A DNA stretch of 6,416 nucleotides. Origin: a bacterium (GTDB lineage Bacteria; ARS69). The stretch's first letter is position 1, and each line of letters begins with the position of its first letter. Positions 1 through 6,416 of the stretch are shown one piece after another. Made by a program: the position numbers and the translations under genes. Location of the stretch: assembly GCA_025774865.1 (NCBI GenBank), contig JALGZO010000530.1:1-6416 (forward strand), written 5' to 3'. The notes beneath the pieces are model-generated. The model ran no database searches. It worked only from the letters and a program-made list of their open reading frames with translations, and was not told where the DNA came from.

Positions 1-1910
1 TTCTTAACGGGCGCCCCGACGCGCCGAAACCGCCATCGGACCCCGCCATTCTCGGTCCGGCGCGATCCTTCGTCCGGGTCTCCGGCGACCTGTCGCCCGT
101 TCTCGACGAGCTTCTCTCGCGGTCGGTGATCGTGGAAACGCTCGACGATGCACTGCGTCTCGCGAGGCGCGACGGCGCGCGAAGCTTCCGATTCGTGGCG
201 AAGGACGGCGACTGGGCGGAGGCTCCGGGTATCGTGCACGGTGGTGCGCCCGCCTCCGGCGACTCGCGGATCCTCGGTCGGGCGGATCGCATCGCGGAGA
301 TCGAGCGCCGGGTCGCCGTCGCGCAGGAACGACGGGCGAAAGTCGAAGAGCGAGCCACGTCGCTCGTGACAGAGCGAGATCGTCTCGCCGTTCTTCTCCA
401 AGAGCTCGAGACTCGGCGCGGCGAACAGAGAGAGAAGCTGGCCGGGGAGGAGCGTCAGGCCGAGCGAATCCGGGCGGAGACCACCGGGGCCGAAGAGCGG
501 CGCCGGACGGTACAGGCGGAGCGCGAGAGCCTCGACGGCCGCCGCGGGGAGCTCGTCCGTGAGCGAGAGACCCGCCTCGCCGCGGTCGCGGAGGCCGAGG
601 AGCGGCGGACCCAGCTCGAGGAGGACTGGCGCGAGCGGGAGAGCGAGCTCACCGAGTCGTCCGAGGATCGCGAGCGGGCTCGCGCCGAGAGCCACGAGCT
701 GCTCCTCGAGAAGCAGCGGATCGTCAGCGAAACGGAGAAGGTCGCGGTCGAGATCGAGCGAATCGCCGAAGCCCGGCAGGCCGACGAGAAGGGTATCGCC
801 CAGCGGACGGAGCAGATCCAGGATACCGAGAGCACGGTGGAACAGCTTGACCGGGAGCACACCGCCGGGCTGTCGGAATTCGCCGAGAGAGCGGCTGAGC
901 TAGACCAGCGACGGCGCGTACGCGATCGCGTCGCCCAGGACCGAGCGGAGGTCATCGAGAAGCTCCGCGAGATCGAAAGCGAGCGCGACCGGTGGGCACG
1001 TCTCCGCGATCAATCGTCGGAGCTCGCTCACGAGAACGAGATGGGCCTCGCGAAGCTGGAAGCAGCGCGAGAAGAGCTCGTCGCCCGGATGGAGCGCGAG
1101 TTCGAGGTGAACCTCGCCCTCCCCGGTTCCACGGAGGCCCACGGCGCTTTCATCGACGCGCCCGCGGAGCCGGTCGAGGCGGCCCGTCGCGAGCGCGACG
1201 ATCTGCGGCGCCAGGTGGATCGGTTGGGGGCGGTCAATCTGGTGGCGCTGGACCAGTATGAACGCGAGGCCAAGCGCTACGAGTTCCTGAAGATCCAGCG
1301 GGACGACCTGGAGGAGGCGCGAGAGAGGCTTCGGCGCACGATCCGAAAGATCAATCGCACCGCACGAACGCAGTTCATGGAGACGCTCGAAAACGTGCGG
1401 GAGAACTTCCAGAAGACGTTCGGGACGCTCTTCGACGGAGGCGTGGCCGACATCCGACTCGCGGGCGACGAGGATCCGCTCCACGCCCCGATCGAGATCA
1501 TGGCGCGCCCGCGTGGAAAGCGGCTGAACAACATCCATCTGCTTTCGAGCGGAGAGAGGGCTCTCACCGCCGTGGCGTTCCTCTTCGCCATCTATCTCGT
1601 CAAGCCGAGTCCGTTCTGCATCCTCGACGAGGTCGACGCCCCTCTCGACGATGCCAACATCGGACGATTCCTCGACATGCTCAAGAAGGTGGCGGAGAAG
1701 ACCCAGTTCGTCATGATCACGCACAACAAGAAGACCATGGAGGTCGCCGACTACCTGTACGGCGTCACCATGGAAGAGGCCGGCATCTCGAAGCTCGTCT
1801 CGGTGCACCTGGGGAAAGGTGGCTTGCCCGCGCTGACACCGCCGCCGCAAGCGGAAGGGGCGGGTGAGGTCGAGCTGGGAGGTGAAGTGGTCATGGAGGG
1901 CTCCGCTTGA
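1..1910 (+). CDS. smc: Chromosome partition protein SMC, C-terminal half (5' truncated)
   Basis: SMC is the ATPase subunit of the SMC-ScpAB (condensin-like) complex, which organises and helps segregate the chromosome on the nucleoid. The frame is open from base 3 without a start, so only about 635 C-terminal codons are visible. In order: the end of the hinge domain (about 3-245), closing with the conserved GxxxGG motif (GIVHGG, 228-245); a long Arg/Glu-rich coiled-coil return arm (about 275-1330); the conserved RLGAVNLVAL segment before the head (1227-1256); the ABC signature LSSGE (1542-1556); Walker B with catalytic glutamate (FCILDEVDAPLD, Glu at 1629-1631); and the H-loop (ITHN, His at 1722-1724). 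The normal family end (KLVSVHL) is followed by about 32 low-complexity residues. The signature reads LSSGE rather than the usual LSGGE. Walker A and the N-terminal arm lie outside the window. The GTG at 126 falls inside the hinge and is not a start. The stop codon overlaps the ftsY start. Family identity is certain. Confidence 0.97.
   Translation, partial: LNGRPDAPKPPSDPAILGPARSFVRVSGDLSPVLDELLSRSVIVETLDDALRLARRDGARSFRFVAKDGDWAEAPGIVHGGAPASGDSRILGRADRIAEIERRVAVAQERRAKVEERATSLVTERDRLAVLLQELETRRGEQREKLAGEERQAERIRAETTGAEERRRTVQAERESLDGRRGELVRERETRLAAVAEAEERRTQLEEDWRERESELTESSEDRERARAESHELLLEKQRIVSETEKVAVEIERIAEARQADEKGIAQRTEQIQDTESTVEQLDREHTAGLSEFAERAAELDQRRRVRDRVAQDRAEVIEKLREIESERDRWARLRDQSSELAHENEMGLAKLEAAREELVARMEREFEVNLALPGSTEAHGAFIDAPAEPVEAARRERDDLRRQVDRLGAVNLVALDQYEREAKRYEFLKIQRDDLEEARERLRRTIRKINRTARTQFMETLENVRENFQKTFGTLFDGGVADIRLAGDEDPLHAPIEIMARPRGKRLNNIHLLSSGERALTAVAFLFAIYLVKPSPFCILDEVDAPLDDANIGRFLDMLKKVAEKTQFVMITHNKKTMEVADYLYGVTMEEAGISKLVSVHLGKGGLPALTPPPQAEGAGEVELGGEVVMEGSA
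1895..1900 (+). promoter_or_regulatory. Ribosome binding site for ftsY, inside smc
   Basis: GGAGGG lies six bases before the TTG at 1907, within the last codons of smc. This strong Shine-Dalgarno sequence at ideal spacing supports the TTG start and suggests that ftsY is translated by ribosomes finishing or re-initiating at the smc stop. Confidence 0.75.
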
Positions 1911-2857
1911 TCGGAAAGATCGGGCGCGGATTCACCAAGCTCAGAGACGGCCTTCGGAAGAGCAGAGACCACCTCGGAGACGGCATCCGTTCGATCGTGA
2001 GCGGGCGCTCCGCCGTCGACGAATCGATGTGGGAAGAGATCGAGGAGCTCCTGCTCCGAGCCGACGTCGGGGCGGGGACCGCCGAGGCGATCGTGGCGGA
2101 CCTGCGTCGCTCGGCCACGGGGTGGTCCCGTCCCGAACCTGCGGAAGTGATGGAGGGGCTTCGCTCCGCCATCGCGGACCTCATGGGCACGGATGACCGC
2201 GCGGCCCTGAACCTCGACCCGGAGGATCGTCCCGCGGTCGTTCTCGTGATCGGGGTGAACGGGGCGGGCAAGACCACGACGATCGCGAAGCTGGCCGCTC
2301 GTCTCTCCGGCGAGGGCAAGAGGGTGGTCCTCGCGGCGGGAGACACCTACCGTATGGCGGCGACGGAGCAGCTTGGCGAGTGGGCCGATCGGGTCGGCGT
2401 GCCGGTCGTCAAGGGGAAGGAAGGCGCCGACGCCGCCGCCGTCGTCTTCGACGCGCTCGAGTCCGCCATTGCTCGCGAAGCCGACGTCCTGATCGTGGAT
2501 ACGGCCGGTCGCCTTCATACGAAGACGGAGCTCATGGAGGAGCTCCAGAAGATCCGTCGCGTTCTGGAGCGCCGGTCGCCCAAGGCGCCGCACGAGACAC
2601 TGCTCGTTCTCGATGCCACCACGGGTCAGAATGCGCTGACTCAGGCCCGGGTCTTCGGCGAAACTCTCGGAGTGACGGGCCTCGTGCTCGCGAAGCTGGA
2701 TGGAACCGCCAAGGGAGGCGTCGTCCTCGCCATTCGGCGGGAGCTCGCGGTGCCCGTCAAGCTCGTCGGGGTGGGAGAGGGAATCGAAGATCTCGAGGAC
2801 TTTGATCCGGCCGCGTTTGCCCGCGCGCTGGTGCCGTCCGAAGAGTCGGCAGACTAG
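1907..2857 (+). CDS. ftsY: Signal recognition particle receptor FtsY
   Basis: FtsY is the membrane-associated GTPase that receives Ffh/4.5S RNA-bound ribosomes and delivers nascent membrane proteins to the Sec translocon. The 316-residue protein is a minimal FtsY: a basic amphipathic N-terminal helix (about 1-30), the N-domain helical bundle (about 35-95) and the G domain. GTPase motifs: G1 [10 protein letters not shown] (116-125), G2 DTYRMAA (146-152, usually DTFRAAA), G3 DTAGR (198-202), G4 AKLD followed by GTAKGG (262-271, usually TKLD), and the closing GVGEGIEDL (288-296). The acidic A domain of E. coli FtsY is absent, as in many short FtsY proteins, so the N-terminal helix is the likely membrane-targeting element. 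The TTG at 1907 is chosen because it has an excellent RBS and retains this helix; the first in-frame ATG (2027) would remove it. The gene overlaps smc by four bases (TTGA), and 11 bases separate it from the next gene. All core residues look functional. Confidence 0.97.
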   Translation: MIGKIGRGFTKLRDGLRKSRDHLGDGIRSIVSGRSAVDESMWEEIEELLLRADVGAGTAEAIVADLRRSATGWSRPEPAEVMEGLRSAIADLMGTDDRAALNLDPEDRPAVVLVIGVNGAGKTTTIAKLAARLSGEGKRVVLAAGDTYRMAATEQLGEWADRVGVPVVKGKEGADAAAVVFDALESAIAREADVLIVDTAGRLHTKTELMEELQKIRRVLERRSPKAPHETLLVLDATTGQNALTQARVFGETLGVTGLVLAKLDGTAKGGVVLAIRRELAVPVKLVGVGEGIEDLEDFDPAAFARALVPSEESAD

Positions 2858-2860
2858 GAG
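2856..2860 (+). promoter_or_regulatory. Ribosome binding site for the GAF-PAS-receiver gene
   Basis: AGGAG, continuing as a GA-rich run to 2865, overlaps the ftsY stop codon and sits eight bases before the TTG at 2869. It supports this TTG as the start and fills most of the short gap. No room remains for a terminator or separate promoter between ftsY and this gene. Confidence 0.7.
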
Positions 2861-2868
2861 AGAGATCG

Positions 2869-4716
2869 TTGGACGGTGAGCCGCGCTCCGACTCCAACCC
2901 TGGCTCGTTCGAAGAGGCTCAGGCGCGAGTCCGTGAGCTGGAGGGGAAGATCGAGACTCTCCTCGCCGTGATTGATCGCGACGCGTACGGCCGGCAGCAG
3001 AGCCACGATCAGGTCGCCCACCTCTTCCGGATCAGCGCGTCGGTGCTCGTCGCGTCCGAGCTCGACGAGCAACTCGGGCTCGTGGCGGAGGGTATCGTCA
3101 CCGCGTGCAATTTCCGGCGGTGCGTGATCACCCTCCTCGACGAGGACTGGACGGTGTGGAAGCGGCAACACGCCGGCCTGTCCGCCGATGAGGCGAAGGC
3201 TCTCGATGAAGGGCCGGGCGTCAGCCCCGCCCAGCGGCGGAGCTTCCTAGACGAGAAGTATCGCGTCGGCAACTCCTACTTCATCCCCCACGACTCCCGG
3301 CTCGCGACGCAGCTCTTCGGCGTCGGCGTGTCTTCGAGTCGTTCGCAGGAGGAATTCGTCGACTGGCACCCGGAGGACCTCCTCTTCGTACCGCTCATGG
3401 GCAAAGACGAGAAGCTGCTCGGGACGATCTCCGTGGACGACCCGCTCGACGGACGTCGCCCCACCCCCGTGAGCCTTCGCATTCTCGAGCTGTTCGCGCG
3501 GGAAGCGGCGTTCGCCATCGAGCAGAACTTGCTGATGCGGGAGCTGAGTCGGACGGAGGGCTATCTGGAGAGCCTCATCCGGAACTCGACCGACGCGATC
3601 GTGACGACGGATCCGGAAGGCAAGATCGTCATCTGGAACGAAGGGGCGGTCCGCATGCTCGGCTGGGAGATGGAGGAGATCGTGGGCCACACCGTGGTCC
3701 GCGTCTACGCCAACGAGGAAGAGGCGCGTTCGATCATGCGCCGGCTGATGAGCGGGGACGAAGGAGATCCCGGCCGGCTGTCGAGCTTCGAGACGGTACT
3801 GGTGTCCAAGGTGGGCGAGAGAATCCCCGTGGCCCTCTCGGTGTCCGCCCTCTACGGGGCGGACGGCGAGTTCCTCGGCACCGCCGGTATCTCTCGAGAC
3901 CTTCGGCCGTGGAAGCGGCTCGAGCAGGAGCTCGTGGCCGCGGAGAAAGCGGCGACGCTCGGAGAAGTCGCTGCCACGCTCTGTCACGAGATCAACAATT
4001 TCCTGGAGGAGATCCTGTCGGCCGGGCAGGTGTCGCTTCTCACGCTCGACCTCGATGAGGTCCGCAAGATGTACGGCGACGCCGGCAAGGGGACGGAGCT
4101 CGACAGCGAGGTACAGCGTCTCACCGTCATTTCGCGCGAAGCGTTGAAGATCGCGTCCCTGACGAATCGGCTGCAGGCGATGGCCCGCGGCGGCGCATAC
4201 GACACGACCGAGTACGTCGGCGACATTCGAATGGCGTCCGTGCCAGAACTCGGGGAACGCGTCGGTGCGCGTATCCTGGTCGCCGACGACCGTCAGTTCA
4301 TCCGCGAGTTCCTGCGAGACTTCCTCGTTCTCGAGGGTTTCCAGGTGGACGTCGCTTGCGACGGTGAAGAAGCTCTCCAGAAGGCGAAGGCGGCGCACTA
4401 CGATCTTGTGCTCTCGGACATCAAGATGCCTCACCGGAACGGCTACGAAGTCTTCGCGGGCGTGCGCGAGACGGACCCCGGCACGAAAGTCATCCTCATG
4501 ACGGCCTACGGCTACGACCCGTCGCACTCCATCGTGAAGGCGTCGGACGAAGGACTCTCGGACGTCCTCTACAAGCCGTTTCAGATGGCTCGCGTGCGAG
4601 ATGCCATCGTCAAGGCGCTGAGCGAGAACGGAGTCGCGGGCGACGAATCGACGGCGAGGGCCAAGAAGAAGGCGAAGGCCAAGGCGGGGGCCCGCGCCAA
4701 GGGCAGGAAGCGGTGA
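2869..4716 (+). CDS. GAF-PAS-DHp-receiver signalling protein lacking a kinase ATPase domain
   Basis: This is a soluble two-component signalling protein of 615 residues with no signal peptide or membrane segment. Domains in order: a short coiled coil (about 13-38); a GAF domain (about 47-220, with the subtype signature SYFIPHD, then LFVPL, then ISVDDPLDGRRPT); a PAS domain (about 232-346); a HisKA-like DHp pair, with helix 1 carrying the H-box CHEINN (His373, Glu374, Asn377) and helix 2 at about 414-440 (REALKIASLTNRLQAMAR); a short linker (441-467); a receiver domain (468-585) with acidic pocket Asp473/Asp474, phospho-acceptor Asp517, Thr545 and Lys569; and a Lys/Arg/Ala tail (596-615). The HATPase_c domain expected after helix 2 is missing: there is no N-box or G-box and no room for one. 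The protein therefore should not phosphorylate itself. It may accept phosphate from another kinase, act as a phosphatase, or dimerise as a regulator. The ligand and output are unknown. The TTG start has a good RBS, and the gene overlaps the next one by four bases. Domain calls are firm; the role is inferred. Confidence 0.9.
   Translation: MDGEPRSDSNPGSFEEAQARVRELEGKIETLLAVIDRDAYGRQQSHDQVAHLFRISASVLVASELDEQLGLVAEGIVTACNFRRCVITLLDEDWTVWKRQHAGLSADEAKALDEGPGVSPAQRRSFLDEKYRVGNSYFIPHDSRLATQLFGVGVSSSRSQEEFVDWHPEDLLFVPLMGKDEKLLGTISVDDPLDGRRPTPVSLRILELFAREAAFAIEQNLLMRELSRTEGYLESLIRNSTDAIVTTDPEGKIVIWNEGAVRMLGWEMEEIVGHTVVRVYANEEEARSIMRRLMSGDEGDPGRLSSFETVLVSKVGERIPVALSVSALYGADGEFLGTAGISRDLRPWKRLEQELVAAEKAATLGEVAATLCHEINNFLEEILSAGQVSLLTLDLDEVRKMYGDAGKGTELDSEVQRLTVISREALKIASLTNRLQAMARGGAYDTTEYVGDIRMASVPELGERVGARILVADDRQFIREFLRDFLVLEGFQVDVACDGEEALQKAKAAHYDLVLSDIKMPHRNGYEVFAGVRETDPGTKVILMTAYGYDPSHSIVKASDEGLSDVLYKPFQMARVRDAIVKALSENGVAGDESTARAKKKAKAKAGARAKGRKR
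4705..4710 (+). promoter_or_regulatory. Probable ribosome binding site for the YfhO-type gene
   Basis: AGGAAG lies within the last codons of the signalling gene, just before the GTG at 4713. Spacing from the AGGA core to the start is only about four bases, which is tight, so initiation may rely on coupling through the GTGA overlap. A stronger GGAGGAG (4721-4727) lies after the start codon and has no usable in-frame start at proper spacing. Confidence 0.5.
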
Positions 4717-6416
4717 GCGAGGAGGAGAGGCCGCTTCTCCTGCGATTCGCGATCGGTCATCGACTGGAGCTCGGCCTCTTCCTACTCGTCGTCCTGCTGT
4801 TCTCCGATTATCTCTTTTCGGATCAGCTCCTCTACGGCAGCGACTCGATTCCGGCCGGGCTGTTCTTCCGCGGGTTGCTCGTCGATTTCGTGATGGAGTT
4901 CGGTGAGCTTCCGCGGTGGAATCCGTACATCCTCGGCGGCCTCCCGTTCCTCGACGCGACGCACGGAGACACCTTCTTTCCGTCTTCGCTTCTGCAGTTC
5001 GTCATGCCCGTGTACCGCGCGCTGGGTCACAAGCTTTTGCTGCACATCTTCCTCGCCGGCGCGTTCATGGCCTTCTACTTGCGCACCCTCACGCTTCGCC
5101 CGACGGCGGTGGCCATCGGATCTCTCACTTACATGCTCTCGCCGATCCTCGTGAGCTACTTGTTCGCCGGCCAGGACGGAAAGATGTACGTCACGAGCCT
5201 CGCGCCGCTCGTCCTGGGCACCCTGGAGCGGGCGATGCGCACCGGCGAGGCGCGCACGTTCCTCGGCCTCGGGGTCACCATCGGGGTGACGATTCTCTCC
5301 GCGCAAATCCAGATGGCGTATCACCTGATGTGGTTCGTCGGCGCGCTCTGGCTCCTGCGCGTCTTCCGCGGGCCGGCGGGCGGAGGGGAGCCTCCGCCAC
5401 GGGCGAAGACGATCGCGTTGTTCGTGACCGCGGTCGGGCTGGGCGTCCTCATCGCCGCGATCCAGCTCGTTCCGGCCGTCGCGTACGTGAAACACCCCGC
5501 CGAGTTCTCCGTGCGCTCCACGAGGACGGAATACGAGCATGCCACGTCGTGGTGCCTGCACCCGGAGGAGCTGGCGTCGATGATCGTTCCGGACTTCTGC
5601 GACGCTCCTCGCGGCTACTGGGGTCGCAACCCGTTCAAGTACAACTCCGACTACGCGGGCGTCCTGACGCTTCTGCTCGCGGTCCTCGCTCTCATCCGGC
5701 GCCGCGACTCGACGCGCCTCTTCCTCGCTGGACTAGCGATCTTCGCGATCCTGTATTCGCTCGGCCAGTACACGCCGGTGCACCGACTGTTCTACGCCGT
5801 GGTGCCTCAGGTGAAGCTGTTCCGGGCCCCGCCGCTCGTCATGTTCGCGGCGGCCTTCGGTCTGTCGGCGCTCGCTGCGCTCGCGGTGGACGACCTGGTC
5901 GGCGCGGCGGAGACGAGGCGCGCGAAACCGGAGCTGGGGGGTGCCGGCCGGATCCTCCCGTGGGGACTCGGGGTCGCGGGTGCGATCGCGGTCGCGGGAT
6001 TGGCCGGCGGCGGGGTGGCGTCGTTCTGGAACGATCTCGTCTACCCGGACATCGCGGACGGGCAGCGCCGGATGCAGTTGGCGAGCCTCCCGGCATTCCG
6101 AGACGGCGCGCTCGTGATCGCCGGAATCCTCGCGGCCGGAACCGTGGTCGTCCACGCGCGGGCCCGCGGATCGCTGCCGACGAACGTCTTCACCTGGGCG
6201 CTCGCGGTCCTGATCGTGGTCGACCTCTGGCGGGTCGACAAGGACTTCAAGGTCGTGATGGAGCCGGATCGGTTCATACAGCCGGACGCCGTGATCGCGC
6301 CGATCGCGGCGGAAGCACGTCGCGAGAAGTTCCGCGTGATGCCGATCGTCCGGCAATACCAGTTCAATGAGCTCGGATACCACGGCATCGAGTCGGTCAT
6401 GGGGTTTCACGACAAC
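4713..6416 (+). CDS. YfhO-family polytopic membrane protein (3' truncated)
   Basis: The frame from the GTG at 4713 stays open to the last base, giving 568 codons with no stop, so the C-terminus is missing. About 11-12 hydrophobic membrane segments are visible (roughly 18-36, 108-123, 131-150, 184-200, 203-222, 235-255, 315-331, 336-351, 375-392, 416-436, 466-482, 490-508). Recognisable motifs include WNPYILGGLPF (69-79) with HGD (84-86) in the first large loop, GQDGKMY (153-159), YWGRNPFKYNSDYAG (302-316), FRAPP (370-374), DRFIQPD (519-525) and a closing YHGIESVMGFHDN. This pattern matches bacterial YfhO-like proteins, which resemble GT-C lipid-linked-sugar glycosyltransferases; B. subtilis YfhO is linked to lipoteichoic acid glycosylation. 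Asp44 in the first loop and Asp86 are candidate catalytic acids by analogy only. The GTG is chosen because later starts would lose the first membrane segment. It overlaps the signalling gene's stop (GTGA). The substrate is unknown. The family call is from remembered motifs. Confidence 0.8.
   Translation, partial: MSEEERPLLLRFAIGHRLELGLFLLVVLLFSDYLFSDQLLYGSDSIPAGLFFRGLLVDFVMEFGELPRWNPYILGGLPFLDATHGDTFFPSSLLQFVMPVYRALGHKLLLHIFLAGAFMAFYLRTLTLRPTAVAIGSLTYMLSPILVSYLFAGQDGKMYVTSLAPLVLGTLERAMRTGEARTFLGLGVTIGVTILSAQIQMAYHLMWFVGALWLLRVFRGPAGGGEPPPRAKTIALFVTAVGLGVLIAAIQLVPAVAYVKHPAEFSVRSTRTEYEHATSWCLHPEELASMIVPDFCDAPRGYWGRNPFKYNSDYAGVLTLLLAVLALIRRRDSTRLFLAGLAIFAILYSLGQYTPVHRLFYAVVPQVKLFRAPPLVMFAAAFGLSALAALAVDDLVGAAETRRAKPELGGAGRILPWGLGVAGAIAVAGLAGGGVASFWNDLVYPDIADGQRRMQLASLPAFRDGALVIAGILAAGTVVVHARARGSLPTNVFTWALAVLIVVDLWRVDKDFKVVMEPDRFIQPDAVIAPIAAEARREKFRVMPIVRQYQFNELGYHGIESVMGFHDN

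Noticed and set aside
126-128. GTG as the start codon of the first gene
   Set aside because: The frame continues upstream to base 3 and encodes hinge-domain sequence of SMC that runs smoothly into the downstream part; the gene is cut by the window edge.
900-1850. Long minus-strand open frame of about 316 codons opposite smc
   Set aside because: It is antisense to unambiguous SMC head and coiled-coil coding sequence. Its product is low-complexity and matches no family; long antisense frames are expected at this GC content.
2858-2868. Possible promoter or terminator between ftsY and the signalling gene
   Set aside because: The gap is 11 bases and is taken up by ribosome-binding sequence; neither element can fit.
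3247-4527. Minus-strand open frame of about 426 codons opposite the signalling gene
   Set aside because: It lies fully antisense to clear GAF, PAS and receiver domains, and its His/Arg/Asp-rich translation is typical of a GC-rich shadow frame.
4723-4741. Inverted repeat AGGAGA / TCTCCT just after the GTG start of the membrane-protein gene
   Set aside because: The stem is only six pairs with a seven-base loop, lies inside codons, and has no T-tract. It could modulate initiation, but such short repeats are frequent by chance here.
4782-5561. Minus-strand frame of about 259 codons opposite the membrane protein
   Set aside because: Its translation is highly charged, Arg/Glu/His-rich and featureless, and it is antisense to membrane segments; a composition artefact.
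4916-6370. Plus-strand open frame of 484 codons in another phase within the last gene
   Set aside because: Its product is Arg/Pro/Gly-rich without domains. The phase starting at 4713 gives a coherent membrane protein with conserved motifs, so this is a shadow.

Overview
The window is a single, very compact stretch of plus-strand genes from a GC-rich bacterium. Four reading frames cover all but 11 of its bases. In order they are the 3' half of smc (chromosome condensation ATPase, cut by the left edge), a complete ftsY (SRP receptor GTPase), a complete soluble GAF-PAS-DHp-receiver signalling protein, and the first 568 codons of a polytopic membrane protein of the YfhO type, cut by the right edge. 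No RNA gene, mobile element, repeat array, CRISPR, terminator or gene-free region was seen. The longest gap between genes is 11 bases.

Layout: smc ends at 1910 and ftsY begins at 1907 (TTGA overlap). ftsY ends at 2857 and the signalling gene begins at 2869. That gene ends at 4716 and the membrane-protein gene begins at 4713 (GTGA overlap). Each internal start is non-ATG (TTG, TTG, GTG) and has a purine-rich Shine-Dalgarno-like sequence inside or just after the preceding gene. This arrangement points to one transcript with translational coupling; the promoter would lie upstream of the window.

Functionally, smc next to ftsY is a known bacterial pairing (for example rnc-smc-ftsY in Firmicutes) and is housekeeping. 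The two downstream genes are accessory. The most notable is the signalling protein. It has intact sensory domains, both DHp helices with an H-E-x-x-N box, and a complete receiver domain, but no HATPase catalytic domain between them, and it ends in a lysine/arginine/alanine-rich tail. It therefore cannot be a self-sufficient histidine kinase and probably acts as a response regulator, phosphatase, phosphotransfer scaffold or dimerising adaptor for another kinase.

The organism cannot be fixed from these genes. The GC-rich, arginine-rich proteins, the SMC head sequence, the particular GAF subtype and the YfhO-type protein remind me of uncultured FCB-group or neighbouring lineages (Eisenbacteria-, Gemmatimonadota- or Latescibacteria-like). 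That is a weak impression, not a result.
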